NCBI GenBank assembly: GCA_963778075.1
Contig: CAVZTJ010000006.1
Span: 1 to 64,000, forward strand
DNA: 64,000 nucleotides
Direction of reading: 5' to 3'
Origin: JASHPR01 sp963778075
GTDB taxonomy: Bacteria > Actinomycetota > Actinomycetes > Streptosporangiales > Streptosporangiaceae
The notes under the pieces: generated by a model
Database searches by the model: none
Told to the model about the DNA's origin: nothing
Seen by the model: only the letters and a program-made list of their open reading frames with translations
Shown: piece after piece, positions 8,660-16,853 of the stretch
Layout: each line of letters opens with the position of its first letter
Position numbering within the stretch: position 1 is the stretch's first letter
Position numbers and translations under genes: made by a program

Positions 8660-9443
8660 GGTCGTGGAGGGCTGCGGGGGAGGTGGCACCGAACGCGAGG
8701 ATGGGCCACTGCCGCTCCCTGGCCACCTTGCGCAGCGCCCGGTCGGGGTTCACCGCCCGGGGGTGGCCCACGATTTCCAGCATCGGCAGGTCGGTGGCGG
8801 AATCGCTGTAGGCGTAGCAGTCGCGGAGGCGGTAGCCGCGCCTCGCGGCCAGTTCACGCACCCGGTGCGCCTTGGCCTCGCCGTACGCCCAGAACTCCAT
8901 CTCACCCGTGTAGCACCCGTCGGCGACCTCCATGCGCGTCGCGATGACCTCGGAGGCACCGAGCCGGTCCCCGATCGGGCTCACCATCTCCATGCCGGAG
9001 CTGGAGACGATGATGACGTCCTGCCCGGCGTTGCCGTGCGCGACGATCAGCCGCCGGGCCTCGGTGTACACAAGTGGGAGGATTGTCTCGTCCAGGTGCC
9101 TGCGGACGATCTCACTGACCCGGTCCGCAGACCAGCCCCGGCACAGGTCGCCCACCTGCGCGCGGACGCGCTCCATCCGGTTCTGGTCGGCGCCGGCCGC
9201 CCTGAAGACAAGCTGGGCGAAAGCTGTACGAATCGCGTCACCTCGGCTGATCAGGCCATGTTTGTAGAACGAAGGCCCGAACGCCAGCGTGCTGGAACGG
9301 GAGATGATGGTCTTGTCGAGGTCAAAGAAAGCTGCCGCAATTATGCGATCGGTCTCGACGGGGCTGCCCACAATCCGGCAGCATAGGGGAGTGGAACGAG
9401 TTCTAAGTTGCGTATGCATGACCGGCTGGTAACTTCGGCTCAC
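8622..9443 (-). CDS. HAD-IB family phosphatase (SerB/PSP-like)
   Basis: 273 residues. Motif I FFDLDKTII (nucleophile and acid-base Asp) lies near residue 40, motif II is IIVSSSG, and motif IV is YAYSDSATDLPMLE. The cap segment between motifs I and II is short and helical, as in the HAD-IB subfamily of small-molecule phosphatases. The substrate is unknown; a separate serB gene exists at 15519-16721. The GTG at 9443 lacks a clear ribosome site and ATG 9419 is equally possible. Its 3' end has been duplicated. Confidence 0.8.
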   Translation of the reverse strand: MSRSYQPVMHTQLRTRSTPLCCRIVGSPVETDRIIAAAFFDLDKTIISRSSTLAFGPSFYKHGLISRGDAIRTAFAQLVFRAAGADQNRMERVRAQVGDLCRGWSADRVSEIVRRHLDETILPLVYTEARRLIVAHGNAGQDVIIVSSSGMEMVSPIGDRLGASEVIATRMEVADGCYTGEMEFWAYGEAKAHRVRELAARRGYRLRDCYAYSDSATDLPMLEIVGHPRAVNPDRALRKVARERQWPILAFGATSPAALHDRAPTLPAGASIR

Positions 9444-9502
9444 GCCAAGTACGCTTTAATGGGTGACGGAACCGGCTCTGCCCCCCCGGGGCCGGACCGC
9501 AC

Positions 9503-9543
9503 GGTGACCCCCGCTCTCCCCCCCGGCGGGGGTCACCTCTTTT
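9503..9543 (+). terminator. Terminator-like hairpin, plus-strand orientation
   Basis: A perfect 11-bp stem (GGTGACCCCCG, 9503-9513, with CGGGGGTCACC, 9527-9537) with a 13-nt loop is followed by TCTTTT. The T-run lies on the plus strand, yet both flanking genes run on the minus strand. Confidence 0.6.
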
Positions 9544-9570
9544 CCCGGGTAAAGCAGGTCAGTGCGTGAC

Positions 9571-9588
9571 GCAATTGCATGCAATCGC
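9571..9588. promoter_or_regulatory. 18-bp palindrome, possible operator
   Basis: GCAATTGCATGCAATCGC is a palindrome with one asymmetric pair around a perfect ATTGCATGCAAT core. It is AT-rich for this genome. It lies between the helicase stop (9603) and the terminator-like hairpin, about 130 nt upstream of the HAD gene start. No matching regulator was identified. Confidence 0.4.
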
Positions 9589-9602
9589 TTGCGATCCTTG
9601 AG

Positions 9603-11978
9603 TTACCCGACCGCCGCCACGTTGCCGAGCAGGCACTCCAGCAACCGGACAGCTCCGTCCTTGGACAGCGGCTCGTTCCCGTTGCCGCACTTGGGGGACT
9701 GGATGCACGAGGGGCATCCCGCGGCGCACTCACAGGACGCAATTGCCTGGACGGTTGCGCCCAGCCAGTCCCGGGCGGCGCGGAAGCCGCGCTCGGCGAA
9801 GCCCGCGCCCCCGTGGTGCCCGTCGTAGACAAAGACGGTCAGCCTGCCAGTTGCCGGATGCAGGTCGTAAGAGACGCCGCCGACATCCCAGCGGTCGCAC
9901 GAGGCCACGAGCGGCAGCAGGCCGATCGAGGCGTGCTCGGCCGCGTGCGCGGCGCCGGGCAGGTCCACACCGGCGTCTGCGAGCGCGGCCCGCTGCTCGG
10001 ATGAGATCGTCCACCAAACGGCCCGGGTCCGCAGCGTGCGCGGCGGCAGGTCGAGCGGCAGCACGCCAACCGGCTGGCCGGTCTCGACCCGCCGCCGCGC
10101 GAACGAGACCACCTGCCGGGTGACCAGCACGTCGCCGAAACCCACCTCGGCCGGGCCCCAGTCGGCCCGGCGCGTGGTCGCGGCCACCTCGACCGCGGTC
10201 AGCTCCCGCGCCGAGGTGGTGTAGCCCGGGTCGCAGGGCTGGACGAGCGCCACGCACTCGGCCAGGTCCAGCCTGGTAACCAGGTAAATCTCACCCTGGT
10301 GCGGGTAAACGGCCCCGGCGTGCGCCTGTACGTGCGCCGACGGCTCGTCCATCGTTCCGACCAGTCTGCCGGTCGACTCCTCAACGATGCGCACCGGCGG
10401 GCCGCCGGTGCCGCGCAGGCCGCCGGCGGCGGCACGCCCGTGGCGGGTCCAGTGCCATCTGCTGCCCTTCTCGGTCTCCCGATGGCGCAGCATGCCGCGG
10501 CGGGTGAGGTCCGCGGTGACCTCGGCCGCCGCGGGGCCGAACAGCGCGATGTCCGCCTCGGTCAGTGGCAGCTCGGCGGCTGCCGCGCACAGGTGCGGTG
10601 CCAGCACGTACGGGTTGCCCGGGTCCAGGACGGTCGCCTCGACCGGGCGGTTCAGCAGCGCATCCGGGTGGTGCACCAGGTAGGTGTCCAGCGGGTCGTC
10701 CCGGGCGATCAGGACGGCCATCGCACCGCGGCCGTCCCGTCCCGCGCGGCCTGCCTGCTGCCATAGCGCGGCCCTGGTCCCCGGCCAGCCTGCGATCAGC
10801 ACCGCGTCCAGCCCGCCGATGTTCACGCCCAGCTCGAGCGCCGTGGTCGTGGCCAGGCCGGTGATCCGGCCGGCCAGCAGTCCTTCCTCCAGGGCGCGGC
10901 GCTCTTCGGGCAGGTAGCCGGCCCGGTACGCGGCCACCCGCAGGGCCAGGTCCGCCGCCCCGGCCTCGGCCAGGTTTCGCTTGGCGCCCTGGGCCACGGC
11001 CTCGGCGCCGCGCCGGGACCGCACGAACGCCAGCGCGGGAATGCCGTCGGCCACCAGGTCGGCCAGCAGCCCGGCCGCCTCGGCCGTGGCGGTGCGCCGC
11101 ACCGGCGCCCCCGCCTCCCCGCGCAGCGTGGTGAGCGGCGGCTCCCAGAGCCCGAACGTGAGCGACCCGCGCGGCGCCGTGTCCGCCGTCACCGGGACCG
11201 CGTCCAGCCCGGTGAGCAGCCGGGCGCAGGTTTCCGGCTCGCTGACCGTTGCCGAGCAGAGCACGAAGACCGGCGGCAGGCTGTGCGTAAAGGGGGGTCT
11301 TCTTGATGCGTGGTGCTCGCAGACCCGGCGGAGCCTGCGCAGGACCTGTGCCACGTGGGATCCGAAGACGCCTCGGTAGGTATGGCACTCGTCCACGATC
11401 ACGCAGGACAGACGGCGGAAGAAGCCATCCCACCGTTCATGCCGCGGCAGCAGCGAGTGATGCAGCATGTCCGGGGTGGTGAGCAGGTACGTCGCGCGCG
11501 CCCTGGCCCAGTTCCGCTCGCTGGCCGGCGTGTCGCCGTCCACCACCGCCGCCCGGATTCCCGGAATGCCGAGCGATGTGACCATCCGCAGCTGGTCGGC
11601 GGCGAGCGCCCGGGTCGGCGAGAGATACAGCGCCGTGCCGCCGCCGAGCACCTGGGTCAGCGCGGGCAGCAAGTAGCCGAGCGACTTGCCGGACGCCGGG
11701 GGCGTCGAAATGATCACATTGCGGCCCGCCGCTGCGTGTTCGGCGGCGACCGCCTGATGCTCCCAGGGGCCCGGCACGCCGATGGCCTCGAACGCTTTGG
11801 TGACCTCCGGCCTGACCCAGCCCGGCCACTCGACACGCCGGCCAGCTGCCGCGGGAACGTGCTCCAGATGGGTAAGCTTCCCTGACCGCGCGCCCGCTCC
11901 CAGGAGCCGGGCCGCGCCTGGGGGGATCGGGCTCGCGGGGAGCTCATGGTCGGCGAGCAGCGGCACCACAGTCATCAT
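9603..11978 (-). CDS. DEAD/DEAH-box helicase with C-terminal DUF1998 (MrfA/Hrq1 type)
   Basis: 791 residues. Walker A STPPASGKSLGYLLPAL (about residues 95-111), DECH box, and motif VI QQAGRAGRDGRG mark a superfamily 2 helicase. The C-terminal four-cysteine zinc site (CECAAGCPSCIQSPKCG) is the DUF1998/MZB domain of MrfA and Hrq1, which are involved in repair of crosslinks and bulky DNA lesions. The gene is divergent from bldG across 176 nt, the same neighbourhood as the helicase gene next to bldG in Streptomyces coelicolor. Confidence 0.9.
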   Translation of the reverse strand: MMTVVPLLADHELPASPIPPGAARLLGAGARSGKLTHLEHVPAAAGRRVEWPGWVRPEVTKAFEAIGVPGPWEHQAVAAEHAAAGRNVIISTPPASGKSLGYLLPALTQVLGGGTALYLSPTRALAADQLRMVTSLGIPGIRAAVVDGDTPASERNWARARATYLLTTPDMLHHSLLPRHERWDGFFRRLSCVIVDECHTYRGVFGSHVAQVLRRLRRVCEHHASRRPPFTHSLPPVFVLCSATVSEPETCARLLTGLDAVPVTADTAPRGSLTFGLWEPPLTTLRGEAGAPVRRTATAEAAGLLADLVADGIPALAFVRSRRGAEAVAQGAKRNLAEAGAADLALRVAAYRAGYLPEERRALEEGLLAGRITGLATTTALELGVNIGGLDAVLIAGWPGTRAALWQQAGRAGRDGRGAMAVLIARDDPLDTYLVHHPDALLNRPVEATVLDPGNPYVLAPHLCAAAAELPLTEADIALFGPAAAEVTADLTRRGMLRHRETEKGSRWHWTRHGRAAAGGLRGTGGPPVRIVEESTGRLVGTMDEPSAHVQAHAGAVYPHQGEIYLVTRLDLAECVALVQPCDPGYTTSARELTAVEVAATTRRADWGPAEVGFGDVLVTRQVVSFARRRVETGQPVGVLPLDLPPRTLRTRAVWWTISSEQRAALADAGVDLPGAAHAAEHASIGLLPLVASCDRWDVGGVSYDLHPATGRLTVFVYDGHHGGAGFAERGFRAARDWLGATVQAIASCECAAGCPSCIQSPKCGNGNEPLSKDGAVRLLECLLGNVAAVG

Positions 11979-12154
11979 AGGGTTTCAGTGTGTCATCGCC
12001 AGGCAAGGTGCCTCCAACTCCGATCTGGTATAGACATGACCTCAGAGCGTGATTGAATGCGCGCGAGTAGCATGGCCCGGCCGGGCGTGTGTTCCGGCCC
12101 AGGGGCGGCCCGGGGCGGCACGCTCTGACCTAACCGCATGGCGCTGGAGGATTT

Positions 12155-12505
12155 GTGGATCTGAAGTTGGATCACCACAGCAAGGATGGAATCGAGATCG
12201 TCGAGGTGGAAGGCGAGATCGACGTCTACACCGCGCCGCGCTTGCGTGAGCTATTGATCGAGCTGGTCAACACCGGTTTCTACCAGCTCGTCGTGAATAT
12301 GGAAAAGGTCGAGTTCCTCGACTCCACCGGTCTTGGGGTCCTGGTCGGCGGCCTGAAGCGGGTCCGGGCCCACGACGGGTCTCTCGACCTGGTGTGCACG
12401 CAGGAGCGGATTCTCAAGATCTTCCGGATCACCGGGCTCACCAAGGTGTTCGGCATCCACGACACGGTGGACGAGGCGATCACGGCCAGAAAATCCGAGA
12501 AGTAG
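12155..12505 (+). CDS. bldG: Anti-sigma factor antagonist, STAS domain (BldG)
   Basis: 116 residues, a single STAS domain. GEIDVYTAPRLRE, the phosphoacceptor segment FLDSTGLGVLVGGLKR (Ser in DSTG) and the C-terminal ILKIFRITGLTKVF are near-identical to Streptomyces BldG. BldG regulates development and antibiotic production by partner switching with anti-sigma kinases. GTG start, with CTGGAGGA 3 nt upstream. The kinase-like gene follows after 20 nt and hppA further on, as in S. coelicolor. Confidence 0.93.
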   Translation: MDLKLDHHSKDGIEIVEVEGEIDVYTAPRLRELLIELVNTGFYQLVVNMEKVEFLDSTGLGVLVGGLKRVRAHDGSLDLVCTQERILKIFRITGLTKVFGIHDTVDEAITARKSEK

Positions 12506-12525
12506 CCACTGGCTGACACGCCGAC

Positions 12526-12891
12526 ATGCCCACAGTTGAAGTCAGCTTTACCGCTCTGCCCGCCCACGTGCGCACCGCGCGGCTGGTCGCCACCGCGGTG
12601 GCCAGGCGAAGCGGTGTCGACGAAGCGCTCCTCGACGAGGTGCGGCTGGCCGTCGGGGAGGCCTGCTCGCGAGCGGTCGAGGCGCACCGGCTGCACTGCC
12701 CGGCCGAGCCGGTCAGGATCGCCCTGACCGACCAGGCCGGGCGGTTCGAGGTGGAGGTCACCGACACCGGCCGGCCACAGGGCTTCGGGCTGGCCGTGAT
12801 CGCCGAGCTGGCCGACGACGTTCAGATCCATGAAACCTCCGCGGGGACCAGCATCCGGATGAGCTGGCCCTCCGTCGGGCTGCAGGCCTGA
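12526..12891 (+). CDS. ATP-binding anti-sigma regulatory factor (RsbW/SpoIIAB-like)
   Basis: 121 residues with a GHKL ATPase fold. The N-box is EVRLAVGEACSRAV, G1 is VEVTDTG, and the second glycine box is GFGLAVIAELADDV. It is short and lacks an obvious lid. It is the positional counterpart of the anti-sigma factor gene after bldG in Streptomyces, so it is the likely partner kinase or sequestering protein for BldG. ATG start. Confidence 0.85.
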   Translation: MPTVEVSFTALPAHVRTARLVATAVARRSGVDEALLDEVRLAVGEACSRAVEAHRLHCPAEPVRIALTDQAGRFEVEVTDTGRPQGFGLAVIAELADDVQIHETSAGTSIRMSWPSVGLQA

Positions 12892-12945
12892 CCGGATTTC
12901 ACCGCGTTTCGATCAGGTCGTGCTGGCATGACGGGCGGGGGTGCA

Positions 12946-12975
12946 TTACCATTCTCCGATTCGGATGCGTAGACT
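12946..12975 (+). promoter_or_regulatory. Candidate hppA promoter
   Basis: TTACCA (12946-12951) and TAGACT (12970-12975) are separated by 18 nt. Transcription from here would give a leader of about 110 nt. The leader contains a 7-bp hairpin (CGCGCCC pairing with GGGCGCG, about 13022-13044) and ends in the strong AAGGAGG ribosome site of hppA. Confidence 0.4.
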
Positions 12976-13092
12976 CCCCGGCACTGCCGTTGTGGCACCC
13001 GTCGGCCAGGTTCGACCCGCCCGCGCCCGTTTGGCGTGGGCGCGCACCGGGCGCCTTCGCGCGATGTCCGGCTGCGCCGTCAAGGAGGATAG

Positions 13093-15522
13093 ATGTCGTC
13101 TAGGTTCAGCCTCGCCCTATCAGGTGGGCAAGTCGGGGTAACCGGCTCAAACCTCACCTGGGTGATCGTCGTGGGCGTGGTCGCACTGTGCGCGCTCGGC
13201 GTCGCCGGCCTGCTGGTCCGCGAGGTGCTCGCGGCCAGCAAGGGCACGCAGAAAATGCAGGAGATCTCGCTGGCGGTGCAGGAGGGCGCGGCGGCGTATC
13301 TGCGGCGCCAGTTCCGCACCCTCAGCGTGTTCGTCGTGATCATCTTCTTCGTCCTGCTGGTGCTCCCCGCTGATGGCGACGCCGTCCGCTGGGGCCGGTC
13401 GCTGTTCTTCCTGGTCGGCGCCCTGTTCTCGGCGCTGACTGGGTTTACCGGCATGTCGCTGTGCGTGCGCGGCAACGTGCGGGTCGCCGCGGCGGCCAAG
13501 GAGTCCGGCGAGCACTCGGCGATGCGGATCGCGTTCCGGACCGGCGGCGTGGCCGGCATGTTCACCGTTGGCCTCGGCCTGTTCGGCGCGGCGCTGGTGG
13601 TGGTCATTTACCGGTCCAACGCGCCGAGCGTGCTCGAGGGCTTCGGCTTCGGCGCGGCGCTGCTCGCCATGTTCATGCGTGTCGGCGGCGGCATCTACAC
13701 CAAGGCCGCCGACGTCGGGGCGGATCTGGTCGGCAAGGTCGAGAAGGGCATTCCCGAGGACGACCCGCGGAACGCGGCCACGATCGCCGACAACGTGGGC
13801 GACAACGTCGGCGACTGCGCCGGGATGGCCGCCGACCTCTTCGAGTCGTACTCGGTGATGCTGGTGGCCGCGCTGATCCTGGGCAAGGTGGCGTTCGGCG
13901 ACAAGGGGCTGGTCTTCCCGCTGATCATCCCAATGATCGGCGTGATCACCGCCGTCGTCGGCATCTTCGCGGTCGCGCCGCGCAAGGCCGACCGCAGCGG
14001 CATGACCGCGATCAACCGCGGGTTCTTTATCTCCGCGGTGTTCTCGCTGATCCTGGTCATCGGCGCCTCGTTCCTGTTCCTGCCCGCGCACTTCAGGGAC
14101 CTGCCCGGCGTAACCGGCTCCATCGCCAGCTACAACGGCAACCCGCGGTGGCTGGCCATCGGCGCGGTGGTGATCGGGCTGGTGCTGGCCAGCGCGATCC
14201 AGCTGCTGACCGGGTACTTCACCGAGACGAACCGCAAGCCGGTCCGTGAGATCGGGCAGAGCTCGGAGACCGGGGCGGCCACGGTCATCCTGTCGGGGAT
14301 CTCGATCGGGCTTGAGTCCGCCGTGTACTCGGCGCTGCTGATCGGCGGCGCCGTCTACGGCGCGTTCCTGCTCGGCACCGGCAACGCCACGGTCGCCCTG
14401 TTCGCGGTCGCGCTGGCCGGCACCGGCCTGCTGACCACGGTCGGCGTGATCGTGTCGATGGACTCGTTCGGCCCGGTCACCGACAACGCCCAGGGCATCG
14501 CCGAGATGTCCGGCGAGTTCGAGGGGCAGCCGGCGGAGATCCTGACGCACCTGGACGCGGTCGGCAACACGACCAAGGCCATCACCAAGGGCATCGCGAT
14601 CGCGACCGCCGTGCTGGCCGCGACCGCGCTGTTCGGCGCGTTCCGGACCGACGTGCAGCAGGCGCTCGGCTCGGCGGCTGGCACGTTCAGCCTGTCCATC
14701 GACCGGCCCAATGTCCTGGTGGGCCTCATCATCGGCGGCGCGGTCGTGTTCATGTTTGCCGGCCTGCTGATCCGCGCGGTTGGCCGCGCGGCCGGCCGGG
14801 TGGTCCTGGAGGTACGCAATCAGTTCCGGATCCACCCGGGGATCATGGACTACACCGAGAAGCCAGACTACGGCGCGGTGGTCGACATCTGCACCAAGGA
14901 CTCGCTGCGCGAGCTGGCCACCCCAGGGCTGCTGGCGGTGCTGACGCCGATCGCGGTCGGCTTCGCGTTCGGGTATGCGCCACTCGGCGCCTTCCTGGCC
15001 GGGGCCATCGCCGTCGGCGTGCTGATGGCGGTGTTCCTGGCCAACTCCGGCGGGGCCTGGGACAACGCCAAGAAGCTGGTCGAGGACGGCTTCCATGGCG
15101 GCAAGGGCTCCGAGGCGCACGAGGCGACGATCATCGGTGACACGGTCGGCGACCCGTTCAAGGACACCGCGGGCCCTGCCATCAACCCGCTGATCAAGGT
15201 GATGAACCTGGTCTCGCTGCTGATCGCGACCAGCGTGGTCAAGTACGCCCACAACGATGGGCTGCGGGTCGGCGTCGCGCTCGGCGCCGTGATCATCGTC
15301 GTGGGCGCCGTGGTGATCTCCAAGCGCCGGTCCACCAACATCGCCGCGGGCACGCCGGAGGCCGCGGCCGACGCTGCGGCAGGCCCGGGGCCGAGCGCCG
15401 AGCCGGCCGCCGTCGAGGCGAGCAAGGATGCGGGCGCGAGTTCGGACGCCGCCAAGGGCGTGGCCGACGCGGCCGCAGATGACGACGGCAAGACGGCTGC
15501 GGAGACGACCAAGACCACTTAG
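13093..15522 (+). CDS. hppA: Membrane-bound H+-translocating pyrophosphatase, K+-independent type
   Basis: 809 residues, about 16 transmembrane helices. It couples pyrophosphate hydrolysis to proton export. The substrate-binding motif GADLVGKVEKGIPEDDPRN (about residues 208-226) is followed by the Asp pairs of NVGDNVGDCAGMAAD. The C-terminal catalytic loop reads GDTVGDPFKDTAGPAINP. In GNTTKAITKG the Lys near residue 495 marks the K+-insensitive class. A 55-residue Ala/Asp/Lys-rich C-terminal tail is an extension beyond the usual family end. The ATG has AAGGAGG just upstream. The stop overlaps the convergent serB stop by 3 nt. Confidence 0.96.
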   Translation: MSSRFSLALSGGQVGVTGSNLTWVIVVGVVALCALGVAGLLVREVLAASKGTQKMQEISLAVQEGAAAYLRRQFRTLSVFVVIIFFVLLVLPADGDAVRWGRSLFFLVGALFSALTGFTGMSLCVRGNVRVAAAAKESGEHSAMRIAFRTGGVAGMFTVGLGLFGAALVVVIYRSNAPSVLEGFGFGAALLAMFMRVGGGIYTKAADVGADLVGKVEKGIPEDDPRNAATIADNVGDNVGDCAGMAADLFESYSVMLVAALILGKVAFGDKGLVFPLIIPMIGVITAVVGIFAVAPRKADRSGMTAINRGFFISAVFSLILVIGASFLFLPAHFRDLPGVTGSIASYNGNPRWLAIGAVVIGLVLASAIQLLTGYFTETNRKPVREIGQSSETGAATVILSGISIGLESAVYSALLIGGAVYGAFLLGTGNATVALFAVALAGTGLLTTVGVIVSMDSFGPVTDNAQGIAEMSGEFEGQPAEILTHLDAVGNTTKAITKGIAIATAVLAATALFGAFRTDVQQALGSAAGTFSLSIDRPNVLVGLIIGGAVVFMFAGLLIRAVGRAAGRVVLEVRNQFRIHPGIMDYTEKPDYGAVVDICTKDSLRELATPGLLAVLTPIAVGFAFGYAPLGAFLAGAIAVGVLMAVFLANSGGAWDNAKKLVEDGFHGGKGSEAHEATIIGDTVGDPFKDTAGPAINPLIKVMNLVSLLIATSVVKYAHNDGLRVGVALGAVIIVVGAVVISKRRSTNIAAGTPEAAADAAAGPGPSAEPAAVEASKDAGASSDAAKGVADAAADDDGKTAAETTKTT

Positions 15523-16721
15523 GCGGGCGGTGCGTGGTCCTCGGCGTCGGCGGCCTCGACGTCGTCGCGCGAGATCCCGAGCAGGTGCAGGATCGCGTCC
15601 AGATGCGGGACGCTGACCGAGGCGTCGGCGGCGTCCCGCACGGCTGGCTTGGCGTTGAACGCGATACCGAGCCCGGCGGCGGCGATCATGTCCAGGTCGT
15701 TCGCGCCGTCACCGACCGCGACGGCCTGGCTCAGCGGAACCCCGGCCTGGGCCGCGAAGTCGCGCAGCGCGGTCGCCTTGCCCGCCCGGTCGACGATCGA
15801 GCCGGTGACCTGGCCGGTGAGCTTGCCCTCCTTGATTTCCAGGGTGTTGGCCGCGGCGTAGTCAAGCCCGAGGTCGGCGGCGAGCGCGTCGGTGAACTGG
15901 GTGAAGCCGCCGCTGACGATGCCGCACTTGTAGCCGAGCCGGCGCAGCGTGCGGATCAGGGTCTGGGCGCCCGGGGCCAGCCGCAGCTCGGCGCGAACCT
16001 CGTCGATGACGGCGGCGTCGAGCCCGGCGAGCAGGGCAACGCGCTCCCGCAGCGCCGCGGCGAAGTCGAGTTCGCCGCGCATCGTCGCGGCGGTGATCTC
16101 GGCCACCTTCGCCGCGGACCCGGCGCGCGCCGCGAGCAGGTCGATGGCCTCGCCGCTGACCAGCGTGGAGTCGACGTCCATCACGACCAGGCGCATGGCC
16201 CGCCGGTGCAGGCCGCCGCGCTGCACGGCGACGTCCACGCCTTGCACGACGGACTCGCTGGCCAGCGCGGTGCGCAGGGTGGCCGGGTCGGCCCCGGAGA
16301 CGTCGAACTCGATGCACGTCACCGGGCGGTGCGCCAGCCGGGAGATCCGGTCGATGTTCGCGCCGTTGGCGGCGATCCGCCCGGCGATCGCGGCGATCGC
16401 GGCCGGGGGAAGCATGCTGCCGAGGACCGTCACGTGCAGGCTGCCACGGCGCAGCGCCGGCTCGGCGGAGCCCGCGGTAATCTCAGCCTCCAGGCCAAGG
16501 TCGGCGGCGACCGCGGTCACCTGACGGTGAATAGCGGTGAGGTCAGGGGCGTCGCCGCAGGACAGCAGCACGCCGAGCACCAGCCGGCCGCGTATCACCA
16601 CCTGCTCGACATCGAGCACGCTCAGCTGGTGCGCGGCGAGCACGGAAAACAGCCGTGAGGTGACCCCGGGCCGGTCACGCCCGGTCACGGTGACGAGCAG
16701 CGTCATCTGGTTCGTGGCCAT
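15519..16721 (-). CDS. serB: Phosphoserine phosphatase with N-terminal ACT domains
   Basis: About 400 residues from ATG 16721. Last step of serine synthesis. Two ACT-like regulatory domains (about residues 5-165, with TGRDRPGVTSRLF) precede a HAD phosphatase. Motif I is VVMDVDSTLV, motif II is GIVSGGFTQF, and motif IV is AVGDGANDLDMIAAAG. An upstream GTG is possible but MATNQMTLLVTV fits family starts. It converges on hppA with overlapping stop codons. Confidence 0.93.
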   Translation of the reverse strand: MATNQMTLLVTVTGRDRPGVTSRLFSVLAAHQLSVLDVEQVVIRGRLVLGVLLSCGDAPDLTAIHRQVTAVAADLGLEAEITAGSAEPALRRGSLHVTVLGSMLPPAAIAAIAGRIAANGANIDRISRLAHRPVTCIEFDVSGADPATLRTALASESVVQGVDVAVQRGGLHRRAMRLVVMDVDSTLVSGEAIDLLAARAGSAAKVAEITAATMRGELDFAAALRERVALLAGLDAAVIDEVRAELRLAPGAQTLIRTLRRLGYKCGIVSGGFTQFTDALAADLGLDYAAANTLEIKEGKLTGQVTGSIVDRAGKATALRDFAAQAGVPLSQAVAVGDGANDLDMIAAAGLGIAFNAKPAVRDAADASVSVPHLDAILHLLGISRDDVEAADAEDHAPPA

Positions 16722-16782
16722 GGCTGTGCCAACGCTACCCGCCGGCGCGGGCGCGCTGAGCCACGCAGGCAACTGGCGTATG

Positions 16783-16824
16783 GATGTACCGATGGGCTTG
16801 AAAGATGAGGCCTATTGGTACATC
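16783..16824. repeat. 42-nt palindromic element, copy 2
   Basis: Arms 16783-16798 (GATGTACCGATGGGCT) and 16809-16824 (GGCCTATTGGTACATC) pair along all 16 positions in plus-strand RNA, three of them G-U, around a 10-nt loop. On the minus strand those three positions would be mismatches. It lies between the sedolisin stop and the serB start. Confidence 0.8.
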
Positions 16825-16853
16825 GATGGATGGATGAGGGCGGCGGGCCGGGG

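Noticed and set aside
13147..15252. 701-residue open frame antisense to hppA
   Set aside because: It mirrors hppA codon bias (GC-rich third positions create open antisense frames), is full of His/Arg/Gln with no fold, and has no ribosome site.
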